Notes under the pieces: model-generated | The model's database searches: none | The model's input: only the letters and a program-made list of their open reading frames with translations | Told to the model about the DNA's origin: nothing | Shown: piece by piece, positions 7,538 to 15,771 of the stretch | How positions within the stretch are numbered: position 1 is the first letter of the stretch | Layout of the letters: the number at the start of each line of letters is the position of its first letter | Origin: Porticoccaceae bacterium | Lineage (GTDB): Bacteria; Pseudomonadota; Gammaproteobacteria; Pseudomonadales; Porticoccaceae | Length of the DNA stretch: 40,721 nucleotides | Direction: 5' to 3' | Assembly: GCA_029242085.1 (NCBI GenBank) | Contig: JAQWUP010000062.1 | Coordinates: 1 to 40,721 of the forward strand | Translations under genes and position numbers: made by a program

Positions 7538-8589
7538 GGCCAGTCTCTGGATGGCGCGATAAAGGCGCCATCTGTATTGAGTGCGGTCTGCCAGAATAGT
7601 GCGGCGGCTTCTGGGTCACCCTCCATAGGAAATAAAATCGTATTGAGTGGCACGCCGCGGGGAAATTCTTTGATCGCCGCCATAAAGTGCTTGCGCCGCT
7701 GTTCTCCACTCACCATGTATCTACGCGGCGGTTTTTTACCCTGAGTGGGCAGGCCATCGGTCAGTAAAAAAACATTGTCGGGGCGATTTTCAAAGTCGGC
7801 AATAGCGCCAAAGCCGTTGGTTAGGCTAGTGCCAGAACTGGGTGAATACTGTTTTAACCCGGCAATTGCATCTTCCATAGCCAGCGAGTCTGCGGCATCT
7901 AACCACTCACCTTCAGATCCGGTAAGAGCGGGCTGGGCCTCGGTATTAAATACATAGATTTGAAAGCGACTACTGGCGGGCAGCTGGGCTACCAGCCATT
8001 CTACGGTGCGCAATGTCCACTGCCATTTTGGCGACTGCTTTTTCTGTTCCTCATCCATATTGCGTCGACGCACGGCATTGACCACGGTGTCGGCGAGCAT
8101 GCTGGCGGAGCCGTCGACCAATATCAGTACCCGTTCTCCACCGAGCTTGAGGCCGGTCAGGTATTGGCGATTACCATCGCCGAGGAATTCGCGCACCTTG
8201 TCGCCAAACTCCACTTCTTCCATCTGTGCGGTTTCGTCTTCTAGCTGTTCGACCTGACGACGCAGTTTATCCAGATCATTGGGGTCGGCTTGAATGCTTT
8301 TTTCGGTTTCTTGCAGGTCGGTAAGTACGCGGTCTGAAAGGCCCTGTGCCTCAACCAATTCCAAGGTTATTTGCTCAAGGCTGTTTAGCAATAAGGTTTT
8401 TTCTGCCTCTGCCTGACGGATATCCATCTGCAGCAAGTCGACTTCGGCAGAGAGTCGTACATCTGGTGTTTGGATTTCGGTGGCATTGTGACGCAGAATT
8501 AAAAACAGCAGGGTAACAGCGCCAAAGCCACAGGCCATAATATCCAAGAAGGATAAACTGAAGGCTATATTGCGGCGCTTTTTAGGCAT
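7534..8589 (-). CDS. Membrane-anchored VWA protein, possible ExbD/TolR-like partner (first of two)
   Basis: In this 351-aa protein, after RNIAFSLSFLDIMACGFGAV the membrane helix runs to about residue 32 and includes D16. A long coiled coil (about 45-128) leads to a VWA domain (about 152-340). The MIDAS set looks complete: DGSAS at 159-163, a Thr in SSGTSLTNG, and the Asp of FLLTDGLP. It should therefore bind a metal ion and a protein ligand. The helix motif nearly repeats that of the next gene (SFLDVISCGFGAI), pointing to an old duplication. The start overlaps the end of the Hsp70/actin-like gene by eight bases. No TolR-like or OmpA-like domain is present; the VWA domain appears to take that place. 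Confidence 0.82.
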   Translation of the reverse strand: MPKKRRNIAFSLSFLDIMACGFGAVTLLFLILRHNATEIQTPDVRLSAEVDLLQMDIRQAEAEKTLLLNSLEQITLELVEAQGLSDRVLTDLQETEKSIQADPNDLDKLRRQVEQLEDETAQMEEVEFGDKVREFLGDGNRQYLTGLKLGGERVLILVDGSASMLADTVVNAVRRRNMDEEQKKQSPKWQWTLRTVEWLVAQLPASSRFQIYVFNTEAQPALTGSEGEWLDAADSLAMEDAIAGLKQYSPSSGTSLTNGFGAIADFENRPDNVFLLTDGLPTQGKKPPRRYMVSGEQRRKHFMAAIKEFPRGVPLNTILFPMEGDPEAAALFWQTALNTDGAFIAPSRDWP

Positions 8590-9850
8590 TGCTGACCTCG
8601 ATCAGTTTGAGTCTGTGACCGGCGATGACAAGTGCTTGGCCCGGTTCACAATGGCTGGGTACCTGCATTTCAATACTGGTCGACTGGTGCATTATGCGGA
8701 GCTGTCGATCTTCAATAACGGCGACAAATACCGCTTTGCTGTCTATGCTGTTGGCGAGCTGTAACTGATTGTCTTGCAGGCTAATGCTGAGCGGTTTATC
8801 CATTGGCCAGGCCTGGTCCTGAAACAGCAAATGAGTTGCACAGCGCTGCTTTATTTTGCTTTTTTTAACTTTTTTATCGCTGGTTTTTAAATCAGTAATT
8901 CTATGCAATGTGCTACTGCTGGACAGTATTTGTTGCTGTGCGGCCAGGCAGTTTTCGACGCCGAGGGGTTGCGCCATAACCTCAGCTGTGGCGAACCTCG
9001 GTAGTATGGCTGGAATTAAATTGGCACTGTGGGCAAAGCTGATTTTAGCGTTGGGATGCTTTTCAATAATAGCATTGAGACTGGTCAACCGCTGCTCAAT
9101 AATCTCGCCGATCTGTTCTCTGCGCAATATCAGCGGCAGTTCTCCGCGCGGGGAGGGCAGGCTAACTGAAATCTCATTCTCCCAGCCGAGCTGCATCAAC
9201 CAGCTGGGAAGATGGTCGTAAATCGCCTGTTCACCCTCTGAGCTATGCAGTGGGTCGTGCCGGTAATCGTCAATCAAGCGATCACTGATATGACGGGCGA
9301 CGCCGTTGTACAGATACATGATACCGAGATCTGGAATAACCTCTTGATGGCTGACGGCGACCTTGCCCTCATTGTTGCTGATTAAGCTGACCACAGATTG
9401 CTGGAGCTGCAAGTCGATCAATACTGTTTCTTGCTGTACCTGCAGACCTGTTGCCAGGGCGCTGTCGATAACGCCTTTAACCTCGACTGGAATGGCCTGC
9501 GCCAAACCGAGCAGCAGTGCGAGTTGGTCATCGGTAAAACAGCCGGGTACGGCCAGTATTAGTGCACTGGGTGAGCCGATGCTTTCGAGCATATGCTTGA
9601 TTTGGGCATAGGCGATATCGCCATGGTGTCGCGCCCAGTTCTGTTTGCTCGGCAGTGGCAGCTGGTTGAGTTGGCGCCAGTATTGATTAAAGCTATTTTG
9701 CGGATTGCTCCAAGCTGTGGCGCGCGCGCTATCACCGCTTTCAATGCCGGTGGCGGTGAGCCGTGCAAAGCCAGGCTCGAAATGCGACTGACCTTCCTCC
9801 GACTGGATTAGCAGGGCCTGGTCATTTAATTCTAAGATAGCGACTGTCAT
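8582..9850 (-). CDS. Degenerate Hsp70/actin-fold-like protein
   Basis: This 422-aa protein has no signal peptide or membrane helix, so it is probably cytoplasmic. The stretch ALILAVPGCFTDDQLALLL, then VEVKGVIDSALATG and VLIDLQLQQS (about 97-160), follows the order seen in Hsp70/actin/FtsA-type ATPases: a strand with Pro-Gly, helix, VDSA-like segment, phosphate-2 strand. The Asp-Gly-Gly-Thr type phosphate loops are missing, so ATP binding is doubtful. The last 90 residues look like a separate beta-rich domain. It lies three bases after the ExbB-like gene and overlaps the first VWA gene by eight, so it may dock on the cytoplasmic face of the channel. The fold assignment is from pattern only. 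Confidence 0.5.
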   Translation of the reverse strand: MTVAILELNDQALLIQSEEGQSHFEPGFARLTATGIESGDSARATAWSNPQNSFNQYWRQLNQLPLPSKQNWARHHGDIAYAQIKHMLESIGSPSALILAVPGCFTDDQLALLLGLAQAIPVEVKGVIDSALATGLQVQQETVLIDLQLQQSVVSLISNNEGKVAVSHQEVIPDLGIMYLYNGVARHISDRLIDDYRHDPLHSSEGEQAIYDHLPSWLMQLGWENEISVSLPSPRGELPLILRREQIGEIIEQRLTSLNAIIEKHPNAKISFAHSANLIPAILPRFATAEVMAQPLGVENCLAAQQQILSSSSTLHRITDLKTSDKKVKKSKIKQRCATHLLFQDQAWPMDKPLSISLQDNQLQLANSIDSKAVFVAVIEDRQLRIMHQSTSIEMQVPSHCEPGQALVIAGHRLKLIEVSNA

Positions 9851-9853
9851 GCT

Positions 9854-10660
9854 TTATTTCGCTTTTAAAAAGCGCAGTAAATTATTTTCGCAATAGGACT
9901 GTGAATCGAGCACCAGACGCTCTTGAGAGAGCTGTAGCTGGTGCATAAAAAACATCACCACCATACTGATCAGCAGGGCGATAAAGGTGGAGTTAAAGGC
10001 TACACCTAGGCTGCTGGTAACACCTGCGATATCGCCAGCAATGGCCTCGTGAGCCTGTCCTAGGGCGGCACCAATACCGCGTACGGTGCCGATAAAGCCG
10101 ATTGATGGGATGGCCCAGGTTATGTAGCGCACCATGGACAGTTCGGAGTCGAGGCGATCGTTTTCGGTATCACAGACGCCGGTGACAGCTTCGGTGGCGA
10201 ACTGCACACTTTCGGTAACCTGGAATCGAGTCAGTGCGGTGTGCAGTGCTCTGGGTAGCAGATAGCTGCGCTGTTCATCTGGCAGTGACTGCAGTGGTCT
10301 GGTCAGCTGCGAGGCATCATCAGGCAGTACTCTGGAGCCTTCGGCTATGGATATCAGCGCTTGCCCCAACATGCGTTGTTCACGAATGGTGGTGCGGGTC
10401 TTGTAGCCCATAATGGCCAGAGACCAGAACATAAGAATAAAACAGGCTTCCTGCTCCAGATCTTTAATCACAATAAAGAATGAGCGCGGCACCTGATACT
10501 CTTCCCCGGCGGCGACCATTTCGGCATGGTGACGAATGGTGCTTTCGGCGTTGGGGCGAACCACCGTCACAAAGATGGTGTGCACGATAATGATGGCCAG
10601 TAGCAGGGCAATCAGCTGGAAGAACATCTCGTTGCTGGCGCGGTTGGTTGAAGTATTCAT
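9854..10660 (-). CDS. MotA/TolQ/ExbB family proton channel protein
   Basis: The 268-aa inner-membrane protein has four hydrophobic segments at about 12-34, 70-87, 180-200 and 219-240. Helix 3 carries the family signature WAIPSIGFIGTVRGIGAALG, and helix 4 follows SSLGVAFNSTFIALL with the conserved small and hydroxyl residues that line the ion path. Members form a pentamer around two single-helix partners (ExbD, TolR or MotB) and use the proton or sodium gradient to drive them. No ordinary ExbD or TolR gene is nearby; the two VWA proteins encoded downstream are the best candidates for partners. It starts 25 bases after the small exported peptide gene. Confidence 0.9.
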   Translation of the reverse strand: MNTSTNRASNEMFFQLIALLLAIIIVHTIFVTVVRPNAESTIRHHAEMVAAGEEYQVPRSFFIVIKDLEQEACFILMFWSLAIMGYKTRTTIREQRMLGQALISIAEGSRVLPDDASQLTRPLQSLPDEQRSYLLPRALHTALTRFQVTESVQFATEAVTGVCDTENDRLDSELSMVRYITWAIPSIGFIGTVRGIGAALGQAHEAIAGDIAGVTSSLGVAFNSTFIALLISMVVMFFMHQLQLSQERLVLDSQSYCENNLLRFLKAK

Positions 10661-10685
10661 AGTCTGGTCCTGTTACACGATTAGG

Positions 10686-10898
10686 TTAAATATCAGAGGG
10701 CAGCGGCACGGGAAAGTCCTCGGATATTTCTTCGCTGGGTTTAAAGTCACTGTCACTCGCCGTTTCTTCACTGGTTTCCGCGACTGGCTCTTGAGTGCTG
10801 GTGGCGGGCTGGTCATTGGTTGCTGGCTCTGAGTCACCAGACTCCTGAGCTAACAACAGCGCGGGTAAAAACAGCAGTGCGATTAAAAAAGTTCTCAT
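10686..10898 (-). CDS. Small exported acidic peptide
   Basis: The 70-aa product starts with a clear signal peptide, cleaved near LLLAQE (residue 18). The remainder is about 50 residues, very acidic, rich in Ser, Thr, Glu and Pro, and probably unfolded. It has no recognisable domain. Its ATG overlaps the end of the PEGA/SUMF1 gene (ATGA) and has AGGGG about eight bases upstream, so it is likely real and coupled. It may be a linker or plug subunit of the complex; this is a guess. Confidence 0.6.
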   Translation of the reverse strand: MRTFLIALLFLPALLLAQESGDSEPATNDQPATSTQEPVAETSEETASDSDFKPSEEISEDFPVPLPSDI

Positions 10899-12958
10899 GG
10901 TTTGGCCCCTGCGCTGTCTACATAACGGGCGATTCTAAAGCCTACATCCAGGCGCCCATCGACGCCAGCTTCACGATAACTCAGGCGCAGCTCGGTGCGC
11001 GATCCCAGCGCCCAGCTGGCGCCGCGAATAACATGCCGGGTGCCTGTTGTCGGACCGGTCGGATCCATTACTGCTTCGCCGCGACTTGGGCGCACGTCGT
11101 AATAATCATTGACCCATTCTGCAACGTTGCCGCTTATATTGTAGAGACCTTTGTGATTGGCTTTAAAGCTTCCGGTCGTTGCAGACACTGGATTTTTGTC
11201 ATTGTAATTGGCAATGGTAAAGGTGAGGAATTTAGATGCGCTCTGGTCAGCGTAGTTATCGGTCGGGCTTATCGGAGGGTAGAGATTATTGGCCCAGGGG
11301 AATACTTTAGCGTCGCCATTGGCATCGATTTTGGCGGCCCAAGCCCATTCAGCCTCGGTGGGCAGACGATAACCGTGCGCATCCCAGTTGAAACCACTGA
11401 CTACACCCGACTCTATCGAGTAGAACTGCGGCAGGCCCTCGCGTTTGCTTAGCCAGTTACAGTACAGGGCGGCATCTTCCCAGCTCACTTTGACGGCCGG
11501 CTGTTGGTCCATATCCAGTGACTGACCCTTGAGCGCTGAGGAGCTATGGTTAGCTTTCCAGCGTCGCAACTCGGCGTTGCTAATTTCTTTGGTGCCCAGA
11601 TAAAAGGGTCTTTGCAAGCTTACGCTGCGCTCTGCTTCGTTAGCTCTGCGCCCCGGTTGACGGCGCGGTGCTCCCATGGTGAAGCTGTCGTTGGGGCGGA
11701 ATAATTTTAACGGCGAGCCAACTGAGCTCTTTACCGCTGGCGGGCGAGATGCCCAGTAGGCCTGCTCTATTGTCAGTAAATTTATTTTTAACGCCTGTTC
11801 ATGGCCGGGTCTTGGGGTGACGGTTAATGATTTTGTCTCGTAGCCCTCTTTTTGGATGGTGACGCTATGGGGCTTTGCGGTGAGTGACAGGGTTCGACTG
11901 CCGCTACCCTGATTGCGGTTATTGACCAGAATCTGTGCATCAGCCGGACTCAGGACAAAGGCTATGCTGCCGATATTGGGAACCAGGTTGATGGCGAGTT
12001 GCGAGGTTTTTTCTGGCTGCACCTGAGTTAACTGCGTCGCTTTTAAATAGCCCTCTAAAAATAACTCAACGCGATGCTGAGTAAATGGTGCCAGAGCGAC
12101 CTCCACGGGGGTGGTACCAAGGAATTTATTATTGATGGTAACACTGGCGCTGGAGGGAGAGCTGTCGATCTGCAATGTACCGTCGGCAACAATCAATGCA
12201 ATAGGTGGTTGTTTGGCGCTGGTGCCAGCTTGAACTGAGACCTGCTGAGTATGAGTTTTGTAGCCCGCGAGAGTCAGTTTGAGTTGACTGCCGGTTTCCA
12301 ACACCTCTGCACTGACAGGAGTCTGCCCGATTAATCGCTCATCAATATACAGTTCGGCACCGGCGGGGACGGAGGTGAATTGCATCTGCCCCCAGGCGGG
12401 CAGCAGGCTGATACTGAGCGACTGAGTTTTACCCAGGCCATTGATATCAATTTCTTGCAGCAATGGAAAGTAGCGATACTTGTTAAATTGCAGCTGGTGG
12501 GAACCCCGACTAATGCCTTCGATAGTGCCGGGCACTGTTCCTGCGGATTGACCATCGACACTGACTTTGATGTTTTCCAGCTCTGAGGTTACCGCTAGAT
12601 TGCCAGGCAGCGGCTGAAGCTGAAGTTTAAGCTCTTGGGTAGCGTCGTCGCCGACAATGATAGTCTCGAGCAATGGATAGTAGCCTGTGGCGTTGGCGGT
12701 AATATCGTAATTGCCACGCAGTAGCAGATAGTTATCGCCGATATTAAATGACAGGCCGCTTATCTCAATATCTGCGTTGCTCGGCTCTGTTTGGAAGATA
12801 ACTGCGCGAGCCATAAACAGGTAGGCCATTATAATAATGCCGGCACCAGCGAGCACGGCGAGGAAGAGCATACCGGGGGATACAGGCAGACCACGCTTGG
12901 CGCCATTGCCATCCATGGGGGTGAAATCAGTTGCTAAAAGTGGATTATCGTCGGACAT
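10895..12958 (-). CDS. Membrane protein with PEGA repeats and a SUMF1/FGE-like domain
   Basis: The 687-aa protein has a short cytoplasmic start, one membrane helix at about 27-52, and a large periplasmic part. From about 55 to 400 there are about five PEGA-type beta repeats, marked by units such as GQMQFTSVPAGAELYID and by Gly-Tyr endings (LAGYKTH, LEGYLKA, KEGYETK). Residues from about 425 to 680 are a SUMF1/FGE-sulfatase domain: FTMGAPRRQ, WEDAALYCNWL, GYRLPTEAEWAWAA, NISGNVAEWV and DVGFRIAR. The segment RGASWALGSRTELRLSYRE has no cysteine where formylglycine-generating enzyme has its active pair, so this is probably a binding module. It starts after a 143-base gap and overlaps the small peptide gene. 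Confidence 0.85.
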   Translation of the reverse strand: MSDDNPLLATDFTPMDGNGAKRGLPVSPGMLFLAVLAGAGIIIMAYLFMARAVIFQTEPSNADIEISGLSFNIGDNYLLLRGNYDITANATGYYPLLETIIVGDDATQELKLQLQPLPGNLAVTSELENIKVSVDGQSAGTVPGTIEGISRGSHQLQFNKYRYFPLLQEIDINGLGKTQSLSISLLPAWGQMQFTSVPAGAELYIDERLIGQTPVSAEVLETGSQLKLTLAGYKTHTQQVSVQAGTSAKQPPIALIVADGTLQIDSSPSSASVTINNKFLGTTPVEVALAPFTQHRVELFLEGYLKATQLTQVQPEKTSQLAINLVPNIGSIAFVLSPADAQILVNNRNQGSGSRTLSLTAKPHSVTIQKEGYETKSLTVTPRPGHEQALKINLLTIEQAYWASRPPAVKSSVGSPLKLFRPNDSFTMGAPRRQPGRRANEAERSVSLQRPFYLGTKEISNAELRRWKANHSSSALKGQSLDMDQQPAVKVSWEDAALYCNWLSKREGLPQFYSIESGVVSGFNWDAHGYRLPTEAEWAWAAKIDANGDAKVFPWANNLYPPISPTDNYADQSASKFLTFTIANYNDKNPVSATTGSFKANHKGLYNISGNVAEWVNDYYDVRPSRGEAVMDPTGPTTGTRHVIRGASWALGSRTELRLSYREAGVDGRLDVGFRIARYVDSAGAKP

Positions 12959-13101
12959 AGTATTTTAGATACTGTTTTATTATTGTTTATCAAACTAGCA
13001 CTGCTTTAATTTTAGTCTAAGTAGCGCCAGTCTGTTCCCTAAACTTTTGAACTCCATTTACAACGGATTGTTAACATCTTTTTGCCGCACTGAGGTATTG
13101 C
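12959..13101 (-). promoter_or_regulatory. 143-base gap inside the operon, possible internal promoter
   Basis: This is the only large gap in the fourteen-gene run. It is AT-rich toward the PEGA/SUMF1 gene. On the minus strand TTGATA and TATCTA are 16 bases apart just before the start codon, which would give a nearly leaderless message. I see no terminator hairpin. An internal promoter is possible but unproven. Confidence 0.25.
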
Positions 13102-14529
13102 CTAAATCGCCTCGCTGCAGCTAACCAGTATTGGGTCTGGCAATGGTTCTCCGGTAATGGTGAATTCAACTCTTACATCTCTGTATCCCAGTCGCGTGCC
13201 GGCGGCAATATAACGACCTGGCTTAAGTAATACGGAGGTCTGCTTAAAAGCGCCTAACTTTTTAACTCGAAACAATGTTACTTCGGTCAGGCTGTCGGAC
13301 TGCAAGACCACATCTATCGAGGTGCGGGATTGGCGCAATACCGCATCCAGCTCAGCTATTTGTTGTTTTAGCAATGGGCCGGGTTTGGTGATCCCGGAGG
13401 CATCGCTGAGCAGGCGTTTGGCGCTGTTATAGACTGAGGTCGAGGCCAGTTTGAGTGGGTCGGCGAGTATTTTCTTGATCTGACCATCGAGACTGGCGCG
13501 CACCCTGACGGTGATCAGGCGCACCTTGGCTGCGGTGAGGGATGCATCGGTGACGAGTAGGGATTGATAGATATTCAGTGCCTGCTGCCACTGTTCGGCG
13601 CTTTCAGAGTCACTGGCCAGTTGCATCTGTCGGCTTACCTGTATCTGTGATTGACGGGTCTCAACCTGAGACAGAGCCTGAGCCACGGAGGGGTGATCTG
13701 GGTAGACAGTACCAGCTCTGGCAAATGCTTGATTGGCAGCGGCAAAGTTATCTTGATCCAGGGCACTAAAGCCATCGCTCATGGCACTGCGAAAGCGCTC
13801 TTCAGTGATAGCCTGTTGAGTAGAGTTGAGCGCTGCTGCTGCTCGACGATGCTGGTTATCGAGGGACAGTGCATTCTGGTAGGCATCCGCAGCTTCACTT
13901 AATTGCTTGCTTGCCAGCAGTTTATCGCCAGCCTGCAGCTGCTCAAAAACCTTGGGCAGAACCTCTGCACGCTGCTCAAGCTGCTGAGACTGCTTATTTT
14001 GTGGCGCTATTGCCATGGCGATATCAGCTGCGGCTGTGGCTATTGTGATATCGGTCTGCGCGGCATTTTCAATCGCTGCGATACCCTCTGCCAGTGCCTT
14101 GGTTAAAGTCTCCTGACCGAGCTGCTCGAGGCTGTTCAATTGAGTCAGTGATTGCTGATAGCTGGCGAGTGATTCGCGGTATTCTCCGTAGCCGTACTGA
14201 TCATCACCCCGCGCTATTAATGTGATGGCTTGACGAAATTCGAAATCGGCCCAGCGCTCAATACTCTGCTCAGCGAGACGATCACGCACGGCAATGATCT
14301 GCGCCAATGTCGCTTGCGAGTCCTGCCGGTATTTGGTTTTTTCCGCCGCGGTGGAGGGGCTTACGCTCTTGTTGGTCACTGGCGTGACCGAGGCATTGGG
14401 GTCCGCTATCCAGGGCTCTGTGACGACATTGGGCAGCAGCAGGATAACCGCGGCAACCACAGCGAGCAGCAGGCCAATAATAAGCTTTTGCTTGCTCTGC
14501 TGCTGGGGTGTTGATGATTGATTATCCAT
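13102..14529 (-). CDS. Inner-membrane TPR protein with PEGA-like C-terminus
   Basis: The 475-aa protein has a short Gln/Ser-rich cytoplasmic start and a membrane helix at about residues 17-35, followed by long helical TPR-like repeats in the periplasm (for example AADAYQNALSLDNQHRRAAA and FAAANQAFARAGTVYPDHPS). The last 65 residues are beta-rich and include LLKPGRYIAAGTRLGYRDV, close in style to PEGA domains. I chose ATG 14529, which gives a normal signal-anchor protein 11 bases after the preceding gene. A start 63 bases earlier would overlap that gene. The ribosome binding site is weak. The TPRs suggest a scaffold that binds another subunit. Confidence 0.75.
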   Translation of the reverse strand: MDNQSSTPQQQSKQKLIIGLLLAVVAAVILLLPNVVTEPWIADPNASVTPVTNKSVSPSTAAEKTKYRQDSQATLAQIIAVRDRLAEQSIERWADFEFRQAITLIARGDDQYGYGEYRESLASYQQSLTQLNSLEQLGQETLTKALAEGIAAIENAAQTDITIATAAADIAMAIAPQNKQSQQLEQRAEVLPKVFEQLQAGDKLLASKQLSEAADAYQNALSLDNQHRRAAAALNSTQQAITEERFRSAMSDGFSALDQDNFAAANQAFARAGTVYPDHPSVAQALSQVETRQSQIQVSRQMQLASDSESAEQWQQALNIYQSLLVTDASLTAAKVRLITVRVRASLDGQIKKILADPLKLASTSVYNSAKRLLSDASGITKPGPLLKQQIAELDAVLRQSRTSIDVVLQSDSLTEVTLFRVKKLGAFKQTSVLLKPGRYIAAGTRLGYRDVRVEFTITGEPLPDPILVSCSEAI

Positions 14530-14540
14530 AATGTAGCGGC

Positions 14541-15749
14541 TTACAGACTGCCGCGCTCCTGCTTGTAGATTTTGTGCAACAGTTCTTGCCACTGCTGGTA
14601 CTGCACTGTCACTGTGCCTGTCAGGGTGACAGTGCGGTCTTCCAGTTCAATCACCTGAGGCGCAATCTCGGCTTCCAATGAGGACCCCATCTCGGCAACT
14701 GATTCATTATAGGCTGCCGACTGCTGTTTTTTCTCAAGCCCTGATTTAAGAATAAAGCCACCCACTGCGGCGGTGGCAGTGCTGGCATCGCTGGTCATGC
14801 GGGTCTCGGCTTGAGTGCGGCCATAGATTCCCGCCAGAATCGAGCCAATACCGGCAATAATGCGGCGATTACCCTGCTTGTCGAGCTGACGGGCCTTAAC
14901 CACAGAGTCGTATGAGGCGCGTCTAAAGTCCTGATAGGCGAGGTGCATCTGCTGTGAGAATCCGTCGTAGTAATCCTGCATGGTATCGATATAAAGGTAG
15001 TCTCGATCGCGAATCTTGCGCACTCGCTGCAAGATGCTGTCGTTTTCGGCGGGAAGGCGAGCAATCGATAATGTGCCATCGCGCTTTGCGCCGATATATT
15101 CGTCAAAGGCCTCGGGCGAAAATGTTTTCGCAAAGCGCAGCTCGGAGATGGTGCGTAACTCTATCGCTTCTCGGTCACTGAGTTTTTCTCTGTAGGTCAG
15201 CACATCATTGGCGATGCGTACAAATAAATTTTGGAATGGGTCACCGAGGCTTTTTAGCCGTCGGTCGTAAGCGTATTTTCCGGTGGTCTGCTTGTATTCC
15301 TTGCTAAACCACTTTTTACCGCTGGTATCCTCGACTGTGACCTGCAGATCCATGGTTTCACCATCGGACTGCAAGATAGTGCCGGTAATATAGATATCCA
15401 TGACCACTTCTGTGGTGGGGGTTACCCGTATAGCACCCCAGGCGCCGCTCTTTTCCATGATTTTGGCTAACTGGTTTGAGAAGTAAATAGCCTCAGCAAA
15501 ACGCACCTCGGGAAATACTGTGTCGTCCTCATCGGTCAGATAGAGGCCATCATTGAGGGTTGGAATACCCACATCTAACAGCGCGGCTTCGGGAATGGGT
15601 GCAGATGATGTTTTTAACACCAGCGCCGTTGAAGAGGTCACCTTATCAACGGCTGCAGCGGCTGGTGGTAGGGCGAGCAACGCCATAGCTACCAGCACCC
15701 CCTTTAGGACGGCTGTGCCTGTGACCTGATAAGTTTGCGTATTTTCCAT
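14541..15749 (-). CDS. Exported protein of unknown function
   Basis: The protein is about 402 aa from ATG 15749, which places a good signal peptide at the start (GVLVAMALLALPPAAAAVDK). An in-frame start 51 bases earlier would overlap the lipoprotein gene. The body (about 45-190) looks like a lipoprotein/GNA1162-type beta-alpha fold, with VEVRFAEAIYFSNQL-like and VVMDIYITGTILQSDGE segments. This is followed by a long helical region, a Gly/Ala-rich hydrophobic stretch (IIAGIGSILAGIYG), and a final part containing RTVTLTGTVTVQYQQW. I do not recognise a characterised family. It lies 22 bases after the low-complexity lipoprotein gene. Confidence 0.7.
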   Translation of the reverse strand: MENTQTYQVTGTAVLKGVLVAMALLALPPAAAAVDKVTSSTALVLKTSSAPIPEAALLDVGIPTLNDGLYLTDEDDTVFPEVRFAEAIYFSNQLAKIMEKSGAWGAIRVTPTTEVVMDIYITGTILQSDGETMDLQVTVEDTSGKKWFSKEYKQTTGKYAYDRRLKSLGDPFQNLFVRIANDVLTYREKLSDREAIELRTISELRFAKTFSPEAFDEYIGAKRDGTLSIARLPAENDSILQRVRKIRDRDYLYIDTMQDYYDGFSQQMHLAYQDFRRASYDSVVKARQLDKQGNRRIIAGIGSILAGIYGRTQAETRMTSDASTATAAVGGFILKSGLEKKQQSAAYNESVAEMGSSLEAEIAPQVIELEDRTVTLTGTVTVQYQQWQELLHKIYKQERGSL

Positions 15750-15771
15750 AATAGTTTTTATCCAGTGTCGC

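Noticed and set aside
10820-11452. 210-codon plus-strand frame opposite the SUMF1 domain
   Set aside because: It is antisense to well-supported SUMF1 motifs.
10895-12958. Active formylglycine-generating enzyme (sulfatase activator)
   Set aside because: The active-site cysteines are missing and no sulfatase gene is in the window.
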